NCBI GenBank assembly: GCA_037893225.1
Contig: JAZGUH010000053.1
Coordinates: 1 to 64,000 of the forward strand
Direction of reading: 5' to 3'
Source: Hippasteria phrygiana
Lineage: Eukaryota > Echinodermata > Asteroidea > Valvatida > Goniasteridae
Length of the DNA: 64,000 nt
Both the position numbers and the translations under genes were made by a program. Positions within the stretch are counted from its first letter, which is position 1. Each line of letters starts with the position of its first letter. Below, piece after piece: positions 58,601-64,000 of this stretch. The notes under the pieces were generated by a model that had not been told where the DNA came from, searched no databases, and saw only the letters and a program-made list of their open reading frames with translations.

Positions 58601-60742
58601 CAGAGGGATAGATGCCATACGTATCAAATTTTTGTATTCATGAAATTAATCATATATGTGACTAGGGCTGTGCCGAATTTTCGACTATTCGAAGGTGAAA
58701 TGCAAAGGAATTAATAAGGGAAATTTTGTTTTTATAACGAAATTGCATCCGTCACTAGTTCCTGTCCAATTAATTCCATGACAGCAGGCTAGCTATCTGT
58801 GTTGCAAAGATGTAATGATGAAGGTACCTGTTCCTACTTTTTGACGGGAAAATAAAATAAAATAAAATTTCACCAGGGTAAAAAAGTATTTCTGCATTTT
58901 TGCACGTGTGCTAAAACTTTACTAAATCATTCCTTGGAGCTGGTGATAGTCGCAAAAGTGAGAATCTGTTATAATGATGATAATGAGCAGTTTCGTGAGT
59001 TAATTAGTCTGCATCTGTACATACTTTGTTGATCCAAAAATCGGCCATCTGGTAAATATCGAATATTTGATCGAATGGAAGGTTGAATATTCAAATAATC
59101 AATTATTTGATTTGAATCGGCCCAACACGTGACTGTCATTTTGTGAAGGTAGTGCAGCTCTATCCATCATGTATAGTACCAATGCTATGTACATCTTCAC
59201 CTAATCAAGGTCATAAGCAATTTGCTGGCAAGGTCTCTGTGGTAGTGATCAAGACATTAAGGGCTCGGCTTTTGTGATGGTTGCTTGTTCCTACAATGCT
59301 GGCAGGACTGGACATACCACACTTGGTTAGCTCAAAGTCTGCTCTTTGAGATGCCTTGATGACCCTCACGGATTCTCTGATGTTTGTTGTCACCACATGT
59401 GAGAAGACCACCTACCAGGCTGATTTTGCCTGTTTATCCCAGATTCGTTTCAACTCTCGATCAACATCTTTCAGATACTTCTGCCATCTGGTTTTGACAA
59501 GTGATGACTGCACACAGAAAGTACTTTCATGAGTTGTCTTTAAAGCTATTTAAACTAGCTTAGCATCAGCTGCTGGCTACTGGGCTGGTCTCGGCCACCT
59601 CTCTTGCTGGAGTAGGGATCAAGAAAGTGCATCAGCTACAATTAGATTCTTGCCAGAAATCATCAGGCTCATCAGTAGGTGCTGGTACATGTATCACAGG
59701 GGGGTGTCGCATCATTCCTTATAAATTGGGGACAAAAGGGTTTGTGGTTTTTCTGACTTGTAGACCTCTGAGATAGAATTGCTGCATGACCAGAGAGCAG
59801 CCGGAAACTCATTCTCAATCCGTGCATTGGCATTCTGCAGGCATTAGACATTAAGAGTAATATCCCATTGGCCTTGGGGATTCGTTCTGCTGCTGCTCAA
59901 GCATAAGGCCACCAATGCCATAGCTGCTGGTATTAGCACTGACCAGCATTGGCTTTGTGGGGTTGGCAGTGTTGTTAGTAGTGTCTTCAGGTAATGGAGA
60001 GCATTACGTTGGGCATTACTTAAGTCCCCTCAGTCTTGTTCTTCATTAGGTCATTTGTCGGTGCTGTCACAGATGTTACAAAGGGTAGGTGGCACAAACC
60101 ACCATGGTATCAGTAATTTTGGAAAGGTTTTTCTTTTGTGCTTTTTTTTTTAAAGTACCTTTATAGTTGTATTCTGCTATACATGTACTTGTTAAACAGT
60201 AGAACTGGCTTTTCCTTTCAAAGACTGCAGTGGTCACGAGGTGCATAACTGCTGCTAGTCTCCTCTTTCAATCATTGTTTTGTATGCATAAAAACATCAC
60301 TGCTTGTTTTGCATGCAGTTTAAGATCATTCTTTTACCCCTGCCTCCCCCTTTGAAAGACTTATTGAGGTCTGGAGATTTTCCAATTAATACTTGCATAT
60401 ATCCATAGTTTATAACTTGTTGATATTTTATATATGTAGGTGAACCAGTTACCTTTTCCCTATGGTACCTCAGAGCAATATCACCGGAGTGTCAGAGCAC
60501 CAATTGGTAGCACTTGGAACACACCGTCTGCAGTAAGGCAGCTCACTCATCCCAAGGTAACAACCAAGATGGGAGCCATCATTGAACCAATTAGTGCTGC
60601 ACAAGCATTCAAGAAAACCAGGAAGAGGAAGACGGATACAATTCAGTGTGAGAAGCAACCTCAAGTGGCAACAGATTTGCCCTTCCATACTGAAAAACAG
60701 ACCCCCAAAAAGATAAACAAACAGAAAGGAAGCAGGAAATGA
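28547..60742 (+). CDS. UTP14: UTP14 homologue, U3 snoRNA-associated SSU-processome protein (spliced, 5' exon missing)
   Basis: Twelve exons join in frame to 707 residues (human UTP14A is about 770): 28547-28634, 30911-30981, 32045-32112, 33223-33368, 36192-36347, 42063-42185, 43694-43788, 46406-46529, 49439-49516, 51243-52015, 56576-56675, 60440-60742. All introns use GT-AG. Recognisable landmarks are an acidic N-terminal part, [88 protein letters not shown] and the C-terminal [20 protein letters not shown]. The yeast and human relatives act in nucleolar 18S rRNA processing and stimulate the helicase Dhr1/DHX37. The first exon seen starts with the last base of a split codon, so an upstream coding exon is expected; ATG 25707-25729 fits the phase but is only a guess. 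ATTAAA at 61073 is a possible polyadenylation signal. Confidence 0.93.
29676..29749 (-). repeat. tRNA-like repeat unit (pol III promoter boxes)
   Basis: On the minus strand it has a B box GGTTCGAATCC, a T arm and acceptor strands GGCAAGA / TCCTGCC. Its A-box region reads TAGCTTAGTTGG. The anticodon stem has a mismatch and the family is dispersed, so it is a tRNA-derived repeat, not a likely working tRNA. It is flanked by TTTTCAAAGTGAACAAAG on the 3' side. Confidence 0.7.
29990..30050 (-). repeat. truncated tRNA-like repeat unit
   Basis: Same tRNA-like sequence as 29676-29749, 314 bases further right and in the same orientation. It is cut off before the 5' acceptor strand. The roughly 220 bases between them match the DNA between the two units at 53995 and 54290. 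Confidence 0.7.
30329..30353. repeat. TA microsatellite
   Basis: About twelve TA units in a UTP14 intron. Confidence 0.9.
30911..30981 (+). CDS. UTP14: UTP14 exon
   Basis: Acceptor TATAACAG, donor AAAG|GTATG. Encodes [15 protein letters not shown], matching the conserved LLEAISSLDG region. Confidence 0.9.
32045..32112 (+). CDS. UTP14: UTP14 exon
   Basis: Acceptor TTAACAG, donor GACG|GTAGGT. Encodes [19 protein letters not shown], the most conserved N-terminal block. Confidence 0.93.
33223..33368 (+). CDS. UTP14: UTP14 exon
   Basis: Acceptor ATCTGTAG, donor AAAAG|GTAAGT. Encodes [20 protein letters not shown] and [12 protein letters not shown]. Confidence 0.92.
33416..33878. mobile_element. 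463-base element with about 95-base terminal inverted repeats
   Basis: The left end is CCTCACAAAAAGTATCAAAA, then CACTTGAATCAGACCCCATC; the right end is the inverted copy (GATGGGGTCTGATTCAAGTG ... TTTTTGTGAGG). It lies in a UTP14 intron 48 bases after an exon. Long inverted repeats without a protein suggest a mariner-like MITE. Confidence 0.75.
34060..34340 (+). repeat. diverged tandem repeat, about 212-base period
   Basis: TTTTCTAGCGAGTTACACAA at about 34061 recurs as TTTTCTAGGGAGTTACACAA at about 34273. Around it are many TTTCTTAA/TTAAGAAA inverted words. It is intronic and AT-rich. Confidence 0.55.
35884..36105. mobile_element. TTAA-flanked element with CCCCTTGCGTACGG end, copy 1
   Basis: Starts TTAACCCCTTGCGTACGG and ends CAAGGGGTTAA. 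It matches 58225-58445 along its length (AATCCATTATTGG, CTTGGCTGCACAAAC). TTAA target duplications and CCCC ends fit piggyBac-type MITEs. Confidence 0.75.
36192..36347 (+). CDS. UTP14: UTP14 exon
   Basis: Acceptor TTTTACAG, donor TTCAAG|GTTTGT. Encodes [20 protein letters not shown] and the [11 protein letters not shown] motif. Confidence 0.93.
36837..37064. mobile_element. inverted-repeat element (GCTATGTCCATG), copy 1
   Basis: AAGCTGCTATGTCCATGC at the left is mirrored by GCATGT-like CATGGACATAGCAACTT at the right. The internal text AACGCTCCTAATTCCTACGG and TCGGTCTTCGCTTGC recurs in the copy at 53684. Confidence 0.65.
37925..39640 (-). pseudogene. RTE-like LINE remnant, internally deleted
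   Basis: On the minus strand, endonuclease motifs read [49 protein letters not shown] and [12 protein letters not shown] linker and the [20 protein letters not shown] motif just before the RT follow. There the RT core is missing, and the sequence jumps to a short 3' tail ending in (GAT)n at 37930-37950. Frameshifts lie near 39350 and 38450. It sits in the long UTP14 intron. The RTE-like assignment rests on motif style. Confidence 0.75.
39760..40110 (+). pseudogene. reverse-transcriptase fragment
   Basis: [20 protein letters not shown] and MPQGDC are recognisable as degenerate RT motifs (D..KAFDTV and P/GQGDC). Deletions remove the DNA between them. No intact frame remains. Confidence 0.5.
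40275..40307 (+). repeat. 11-base tandem repeat, three copies
   Basis: AGCCCATGGCT repeated exactly three times in the UTP14 intron. Confidence 0.9.
41335..41398 (+). repeat. 20-base tandem repeat, three copies
   Basis: ACAAATTTGCCGACAGCAAT at 41341, 41361 and 41381, the last one degenerating. Confidence 0.9.
42063..42185 (+). CDS. UTP14: UTP14 exon
   Basis: Acceptor CTTATCAG, donor GAAGAG|GTGAGA. Encodes [12 protein letters not shown] and [16 protein letters not shown]. An ATGCAAAT tandem repeat begins 17 bases past the donor. Confidence 0.93.
42202..42265 (+). repeat. 19-base tandem repeat containing the ATGCAAAT octamer
   Basis: ATGCAAATGTGACCATTGC occurs at 42202, 42221 and 42240, plus a partial copy at 42259. 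ATGCAAAT is the classical POU/Oct octamer. It sits just after a UTP14 splice donor. Confidence 0.9.
42451..43299. mobile_element. possible inverted-repeat element (AAGGCTACGTTCAGAC)
   Basis: AAGGCTACGTTCAGACTTCG at the left and, inverted, AAGGCTACCTTTAGACAG at the right form imperfect terminal repeats of about 25 bases. It is non-coding and intronic. Confidence 0.4.
43694..43788 (+). CDS. UTP14: UTP14 exon
   Basis: Acceptor CATGCAG, donor AAAAA|GTAAGA. Encodes [20 protein letters not shown] and the basic NKKIKSK stretch. Confidence 0.95.
45195..46033. mobile_element. Penelope-like inverted element with hammerhead-like motifs, SINE inserted
   Basis: CTTGAGTTGTGTGGTTCT at 45195 is mirrored at 46011-46033. 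Inside, a CTGATGA...AACAG/CTGTTT...GAAAC block is present inverted at about 45225-45280 and direct at about 45551-45582. Such blocks resemble hammerhead ribozyme cores carried in the terminal repeats of Penelope-like retroelements. No RT or GIY-YIG domain is present. A tRNA-derived SINE fills 45661-46010. Confidence 0.45.
45661..46010 (+). mobile_element. tRNA-derived SINE
   Basis: A tRNA-like head contains the B box GGTTCGATTCC (45713-45723). Then comes a body with GGGTTTTTCTCCGGGTCCTC and CTTTCCTCCCTCC. The 3' tail is an (ATT)n run at about 45987-46010. It lies inside the Penelope-like element, so it inserted later. Confidence 0.7.
46406..46529 (+). CDS. UTP14: UTP14 exon
   Basis: Acceptor TTTTAAAAG, donor GCAAAG|GTAACT. 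Completes KKYH and encodes a basic helix leading to [14 protein letters not shown]. Confidence 0.93.
46945..47370 (+). repeat. tandem duplication in a UTP14 intron
   Basis: CACACCCAAAACGGACAAAT with GCGAGTGCGAAGCCCT occurs at about 46950 and again at about 47131. Both are followed by GATTCCTG.CCACTTTCA, AACAAAAGTT and a CATGACTACAAAAAT block. The second copy carries a short insertion. Confidence 0.7.
48427..48498 (-). repeat. tRNA-like unit, left arm of palindrome
   Basis: A box TAGCTCAGTTGG is intact. The B box is broken (the minus strand reads CATGTTCAATCTCG in that region), so it is a pseudo-tRNA. Confidence 0.65.
48505..48575 (+). repeat. tRNA-like unit, right arm of palindrome
   Basis: Reads AGCAAGAAAGCTCAGTTGG, with GGTTTGAATCC as B box and CTACC at the end. 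Acceptor pairing is imperfect. Confidence 0.65.
49231..49255. repeat. GTT/GCT trinucleotide repeat
   Basis: TTGCTGTTGCTGTTGCTGCT-type run in a UTP14 intron. Confidence 0.8.
49439..49516 (+). CDS. UTP14: UTP14 exon
   Basis: Acceptor TTTCCTAG, donor CAAAGT|GTGAGT. Encodes [20 protein letters not shown], among the most conserved segments of the family. Confidence 0.95.
49845..50451. mobile_element. TTAA-flanked inverted-repeat element, copy 3
   Basis: TTAAAGGGACACATTGC at the left and GCAATGTGTCCCTTTAA at the right, TTAA on both sides. It carries the same GGTCCGCCATTTTGT hairpin as the copies at 21690 and 26131, plus a short insertion near 50290-50320. It lies in the UTP14 intron after the exon ending at 49516. 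Confidence 0.8.
50903..50945 (+). repeat. left-end-like fragment of the GGGACACC family
   Basis: GGGTCATTCTATAAATTAGG and AAATTGTGACATG match the left ends at 2861 and 54690. Confidence 0.5.
51243..52015 (+). CDS. UTP14: UTP14 exon (longest)
   Basis: Acceptor TTTTACAG, donor AACAG|GTATTG. Starts with [20 protein letters not shown], runs through a long acidic low-complexity middle, then [15 protein letters not shown] and [19 protein letters not shown]. Confidence 0.95.
52758..53566 (-). mobile_element. short inverted relative of the CRE-palindrome element
   Basis: The hairpin GGCTTTTCCGAC / GTCGGAAAAGGCC lies at 52758-52787, followed by TTGTTTTTGTTCTG. The far end reads GCGGAAAAGCCC. Read on the minus strand, both ends match those of 16711-20829. 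Inside, TGACGTCA clusters lie at about 53090-53105, 53251-53270 and 53380. It is in a UTP14 intron. Confidence 0.6.
53684..53960 (+). mobile_element. inverted-repeat element (GCCATGTCCTTGC), copy 2
   Basis: AAAGCTGCCATGTCCTTGCT and GACGCTCCTAATACTAGC correspond to the element at 36837. Its right end is diverged and not clearly resolved. Confidence 0.45.
53995..54066 (-). repeat. tRNA-like repeat unit
   Basis: A box TAGCTCAGTTGG and B box GGTTCGAATCC are both perfect on the minus strand. The acceptor stem GGCAAGA/TCCTGCC has one mismatch. It is preceded on the plus strand by TTTTCAAAGTGGACAAAG. This is the best-preserved unit of the family and might still recruit Pol III. Confidence 0.7.
54290..54320 (-). 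repeat. truncated tRNA-like unit
   Basis: Begins the next unit 295 bases after 53995 with the same CAAAGTGAACAAAGAAAACT flank, then loses homology after about 30 bases. Confidence 0.55.
54688..55500. mobile_element. inverted-repeat element with GGGACACC/ACATGTAA motifs
   Basis: The left end GGTCATTCCATGAA is mirrored by TTCACAGAATGACC at about 55312-55326. Motif copies lie at 54895-54924 (inverted), 55081-55120 (back-to-back), 55277-55298 and 55467-55487. It belongs with 2861-3470. Confidence 0.55.
56576..56675 (+). CDS. UTP14: UTP14 exon
   Basis: Acceptor CATGTAG, donor CATCAG|GTAAAT. Encodes [20 protein letters not shown] and [13 protein letters not shown]. Confidence 0.94.
57523..57604. 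repeat. small inverted repeat
   Basis: AGTTCTGCTTCC is mirrored by GGAAGCAGAACT about 58 bases on; intronic. Confidence 0.7.
57760..60010 (-). pseudogene. Ty3/gypsy-type pol remnant (RNase H to integrase)
   Basis: Read on the minus strand: RNase [19 protein letters not shown] (about 59880-59955), [11 protein letters not shown] (about 59620-59655), spacer and zinc-binding region remnants, and integrase core [13 protein letters not shown] (about 58560-58600). [14 protein letters not shown] follows. Past a nested MITE the integrase C-terminal region reads [20 protein letters not shown] (about 57970-58040). Stops and shifts are numerous. It lies in the last UTP14 intron, antisense to the gene. 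Confidence 0.8.
58225..58445. mobile_element. element with CCCCTTGTGTACGG end, copy 2, nested in gypsy
   Basis: The left flank is ATAACCCCTTGTGTACGG; the right is CAAGGGGTTAA. It interrupts the gypsy integrase remnant and is therefore younger than it. It is homologous to 35884-36105. Confidence 0.75.
60440..60742 (+). CDS. UTP14: UTP14 terminal exon
   Basis: Acceptor ATATGTAG; stop TGA at 60740-60742. Encodes [39 protein letters not shown] and a basic C-terminal tail. Confidence 0.95.
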   Translation: MNQLPFPYGTSEQYHRSVRAPIGSTWNTPSAVRQLTHPKVTTKMGAIIEPISAAQAFKKTRKRKTDTIQCEKQPQVATDLPFHTEKQTPKKINKQKGSRK

Positions 60743-61099
60743 ATTGTATTTCCAATAGGGGAAGGGAAATTCCGTAGTCTTATATTTAGAACCATTTTAA
60801 ACATGTCAAAATAGAAGCAATGATTTATTCAGTAGGTTATTAACATTTTCTTTAATTGAATCGGAGCAATTAGCCTAAAAGAAGTCATGTACTGTGTACT
60901 ATGTAGTTATATTCATAGTTCTTCATATGTAACATTTTGTGTGCCCTTTCCCAACAATTTATGATGCTCAATATTTGCAAGGGAATGGGCCAGTTTCAGC
61001 ATAGTAAACCTATTAGTAAATGCTGATTTTTTTTTTAAATTGTACACAATCTACTGGTGGATACGTGAAAGTATTAAAGGTTTGTCATAAATATTGGGT

Positions 61100-61270
61100 G
61101 AGGGACACCCCCCCACCACCACCCCTCCAACACCACCACCCCCCCCCCCCAACACCACCACCACCCCCCCCAACACCACCCCCCCACCACCCCCCCCCCC
61201 CCCAACACCCCCCCCCCCCCCCAACACCCCCACCCCCCCCCCCCCCCAACACCCCCACCCCCCCCCCCAT
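61100..61270. repeat. C-rich (CCCCACCACC) microsatellite
   Basis: About 170 bases of C runs broken by AA or A. Proline- or glycine-rich open frames here are artefacts of composition. Confidence 0.9.
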
Positions 61271-62139
61271 GTTAGGGATTGCTGTTCATAGAAAGGCTTG
61301 GATCTAATACAAAGTGGCCCCTTGACTTAGATCACTGTAGCTGAAAGCATACCACTGGCTACATTGTTGTGGACTCCAAACAAAATGTATGGGTCTTGTA
61401 GCACAGGAATTTGCCTTTGCCATCTAGTATCATTTGTATATTTTTTGCTTGCTTCAGGTAGTGCGCTGGTAGTGTGAAAAGGATAAAAATATTGTTCTAT
61501 TTCAGTTTTAGATAAAAAGACACTATAAGTTAACAATTCTGATTTTTTTTTTTCACTTTTCAAGCATAGATGCCAGAAAAGGCTGTTTAATTTTGATTTG
61601 TTTTCTTCGTTCTTTTACAGTATATCTTCTGCACTAATATTTAAACAAGTTTCAGTTAACTTACACTTGTATACAAAATGTATACATGTACAGCACCAGC
61701 CAACATTGTGATTTTTACACTTGGACGGCATCCATGCTCGATCAGTCTAAAGACGGAATGAAATCCATTTCCCAAGGGCGGACCAACTGATTAATTCCAT
61801 CTAAATATAATTATAATGAATAATATACATGTTATATACAGCATTTGCTTTTGCTGTAATTTTCAGGAATGAATGGATTTGCGGGTTAGTATTTTGTAGC
61901 AAATACTGTATGCATGATCTGTATGAAGTTTTGTGTGCATACTATAGATTCTGGGGAAAAAAATGCTGTTCTTCCTTATTAAAACACTGACAAAGTGACT
62001 GTACCGTACCTCATGCACCTGTTCATTAGCACATTTATGTCCCAAAATCATGATCACTTAAAAATATGCCTGGCTATAAACAAAAGTATTATTAAAACTC
62101 TTACTGGTCTTACAACACAGAAATCAATGTGATTGAGTA

Positions 62140-62515
62140 CAATCTTCTAAACTTTGGACAGAACATCAGCCAAAACATTGCTCTTTCCGGCAATATGAAT
62201 AATCTCGAGTGGATATGGTTGAAAAATCAAACTCCATCGAAATAATCTTTGGTTCTTAGTATTAAATTTCTCAAAAAACACAAGTGGGTTTAACGTCTCC
62301 CCAGCACCATTTGTTACATACACTTCAAAGTGTTGTCGGACAAGACCTGACGCCTCTTTTTCGATGGTGGAGTACTTGGCCTGGTATTTATTCAGTTTCT
62401 TTAAGAAGTAACCGATCGGTCACTCGATGCCTGACTCATCATATTGGAGCAAAACCGTCAATGGCTATTTTGAACGTCTTATCAAACTTTGAAGCATCCA
62501 GAACTGGTTCGTTGA
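62140..62515 (-). pseudogene. Ty3/gypsy RNase H remnant
   Basis: On the minus strand, PVLDASKFDKTFKIAIDGF, a frame break, YSTIEKEA, then HFEVYVTNGAGETLNPLVFF. Next come NTKNQRLFRWSLIFQPY and EIIHIAGKSNVLADVLSKV before a stop near 62146. This is a typical RNase H domain order, distinct in sequence from the 57.8-60.0 kb copy. Confidence 0.8.
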
Positions 62516-63055
62516 TTAGAATAGTACTCTATTTGCACTACTGCTTTGTTCGGGCTCCAGAGTCTACTAGGCTTAGATATGGGCGAGAGATTCGCGCATA
62601 GAAACCAGAGATCGAAACAAACCGTCGGGGTGGGTGGGTGGGAAAACAAAATGAAATGGCGATCACCGAGCTGGACCGAACCCTCTTTCGCTAGCACAAA
62701 CTTTGTTGTTTTATAAATTAATACTCTTTTATTTAAAACCCTCCGTATATACAAAGACGATACAAAAGGCACTAAAACTCGAATCAAGCTTTTTTGGGGG
62801 GAAGGGAGAAAAAAAGAAGATAATAAATAATAAGATATATATATGTTTAGGCACAAACTACCTAATTATATGTTTTTCCCTGCCGCTTATCCTAGCCTCG
62901 ACCAGACTGAATTGTGACTGAATCTTCTGCCCTCTACGTCGCGGCGGTGGAAATAGTACTCTATTTGCACCACCGCTTTGTTGGGGCTCCAGATTCTACT
63001 AGGCTTAGATATGGGCGAGAGATTCTTCGCTCCGAACTAAGATAGCGAAACCACT
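62515..63055 (+). repeat. direct repeat (62515-62612 and 62949-63055)
   Basis: AATAGTACTCTATTTGCAC, GGGCTCCAGA and CTACTAGGCTTAGATATGGG occur in both copies, about 435 bases apart. Confidence 0.75.
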
Positions 63056-63244
63056 CCCTTTCCCCTGCTATTTGACACCACAAATGCCACCCGTACCTAA
63101 CCCGTACCTCACCCGTATCTCATCCGGTAATGTGGGATATTTATTTGAAGTGTTCACAATCAAGACCATCGGCTCATTGCGAATGCGCCTCACTAAAAAG
63201 TCGCACCACATTTTCTTTCTTTTTCTTTTTCTTTTTTAAAGGCT

Positions 63245-63765
63245 TTACTCTGCTTCCGAATATCACACTCGGAATGGTGTGTTCAAATTTGGAGGCCCGT
63301 CCTACTGAAAGGTACATAAAATGTCATTTTCATAGGGTTTTTCTCTGTCTGAAATTATCAAAATCACAATACCGTGTCCAAATTGGATGGCCCGCCCTCC
63401 ATCATGGCGCATAAAAATGTCAATTGTCGGAGGGCTTTTCTCTGTCTCAAAATATCAAAATCGCAATGGTGTGTTCAAATTTAGAGGCCCCTCTTCCACT
63501 ATGGTACATAAATGGTTCATTGTCAGAGGTCTTTTTTGTCCAAAAGTATCACCCTCACAATGGTATGCTCGACTCGGGAGGCCCGTCCTCCCCAAATGGT
63601 ACACAGATGTTTCATTCATAGAGGCCATTTCTTCTCTGTCTAAAAGTACCACACTCATAAATGGTATTTTCAACTCACGAGGCCTGTCCCCCACCATGGT
63701 ACACAAATGTTTCATCTACAGAGGCAATTTCTTCTCTGTCTAAAAGTACCATACTCGTAATAGTA
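63245..63765 (+). repeat. tandem satellite, about 105-base units, roughly five copies
   Basis: Each unit has TTTCTCTGTCT, AAAGTACCACACTC, AATGGTNTGTTCAA, GAGGCCCGTCCTCC and ATGGTACATAAATG-like blocks. Units differ at about one base in five. Confidence 0.75.
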
Positions 63766-64000
63766 TTGTAGCGCCGGTGCCGGTCGGCCGGCAGAGGGCG
63801 CCAGCACGGACTAACGGTGAGCCGTTGCAGTGATGCCCCTGCTGGTCGGCCAAAGAGACACGTTGGCAGAGGGCGCCTGCGCTGTGGAATGTTGCCGTGG
63901 TAACAAGCATGGGAGTTAATGGAGCGGAGCCCTTAAAGCTGCTCCACACAGGCATTTATGGAGCGCAACCCGTAGAAGGGTTGCTCTGCACGGGAGTCAA
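63766..64000 (+). other. possible LTR start (window edge)
   Basis: An abrupt switch from satellite to GC-rich DNA starts TGTAGCGCCGGTGCCGG. It contains GCAGAGGGCGCC at 63791-63802 and GGCAGAGGGCGCC at 63865-63877, and repeats of GGAGCGNARCCC. TG at the start suits a gypsy LTR, but the other end is outside the window. Confidence 0.35.
63791..63877 (+). promoter_or_regulatory. two CTCF-like motifs
   Basis: CAGAGGGCGCC occurs twice in the same orientation, 75 bases apart. This matches the CTCF core as known from bilaterians. Binding is inferred only. Confidence 0.35.

Noticed and set aside
61020..61307. Proline-rich and, on the other strand, glycine-rich open frames
   Set aside because: They are translations of a C-rich microsatellite.
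63387..63743. 118-codon frame
   Set aside because: It is read through a roughly 105-base tandem satellite; similar frames arise from its repeat units.

Overview
The window looks like nuclear DNA from a metazoan, most likely a marine invertebrate. It is AT-rich, has introns of several kb, many short ACATGTACATGTA-type tracts, and a dense load of degraded transposons (Tx1-like and RTE-like LINEs, Ty3/gypsy pol remnants, tRNA-derived SINE-like units, many small terminal-inverted-repeat elements). A deuterostome such as an echinoderm, hemichordate or lancelet fits, but nothing here fixes the species. There are no bacterial operons, rRNA genes or CRISPR arrays.

Two kinds of host gene are visible. 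(1) At 28.5-60.7 kb, plus strand, twelve exons with consistent phases encode nearly all of a UTP14 homologue (707 residues seen). UTP14 is a nucleolar SSU-processome protein needed for 18S rRNA maturation. Its N-terminal exon was not identified with confidence, and its introns hold most of the right-hand repeats. (2) At 8.1-16.05 kb a convergent, inverted pair of paralogous five-exon genes encodes small secreted prepropeptides of 74 and 75 residues. Each has a signal peptide, a near-identical short propeptide, a Lys-Arg site and a divergent cysteine-rich mature peptide. I reconstructed both by comparing the two arms. I recognise no family for them, and they are the best candidate for something undescribed.

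Layout. 1-3.5 kb: repeats, including motif-rich elements at 1.75-2.83 and 2.86-3.47 kb. 3.5-8.1 kb: a nearly complete but frameshifted Tx1-like LINE that abuts exon 1 of the plus-strand peptide gene. 8.1-16.05 kb: the inverted peptide-gene duplication around a 3.2 kb spacer. 16.7-20.8 kb: a 4.1 kb element packed with TGACGTCA palindromes and closed by a hairpin; a short inverted relative lies at 52.8-53.6 kb. 21.7-28 kb: a cluster of small DNA transposons (TTAA-flanked elements, a Helitron-like end, an inverted-repeat element with GCGTCAACAA repeats, a large foldback). 28.5-60.7 kb: UTP14, with RTE-like, other LINE and gypsy remnants, tRNA-like repeats including a palindromic pair, and a Penelope-like inverted element with a nested SINE in its introns. 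61-64 kb: C-rich microsatellite, a gypsy RNase H remnant, a tandem satellite, and a possible LTR with CTCF-like motifs.

Coordinates of spliced genes come from reading splice sites, reading phase and paralogue conservation by eye. Transposon family names come from recognised protein motifs or terminal structure and were not checked against a database.
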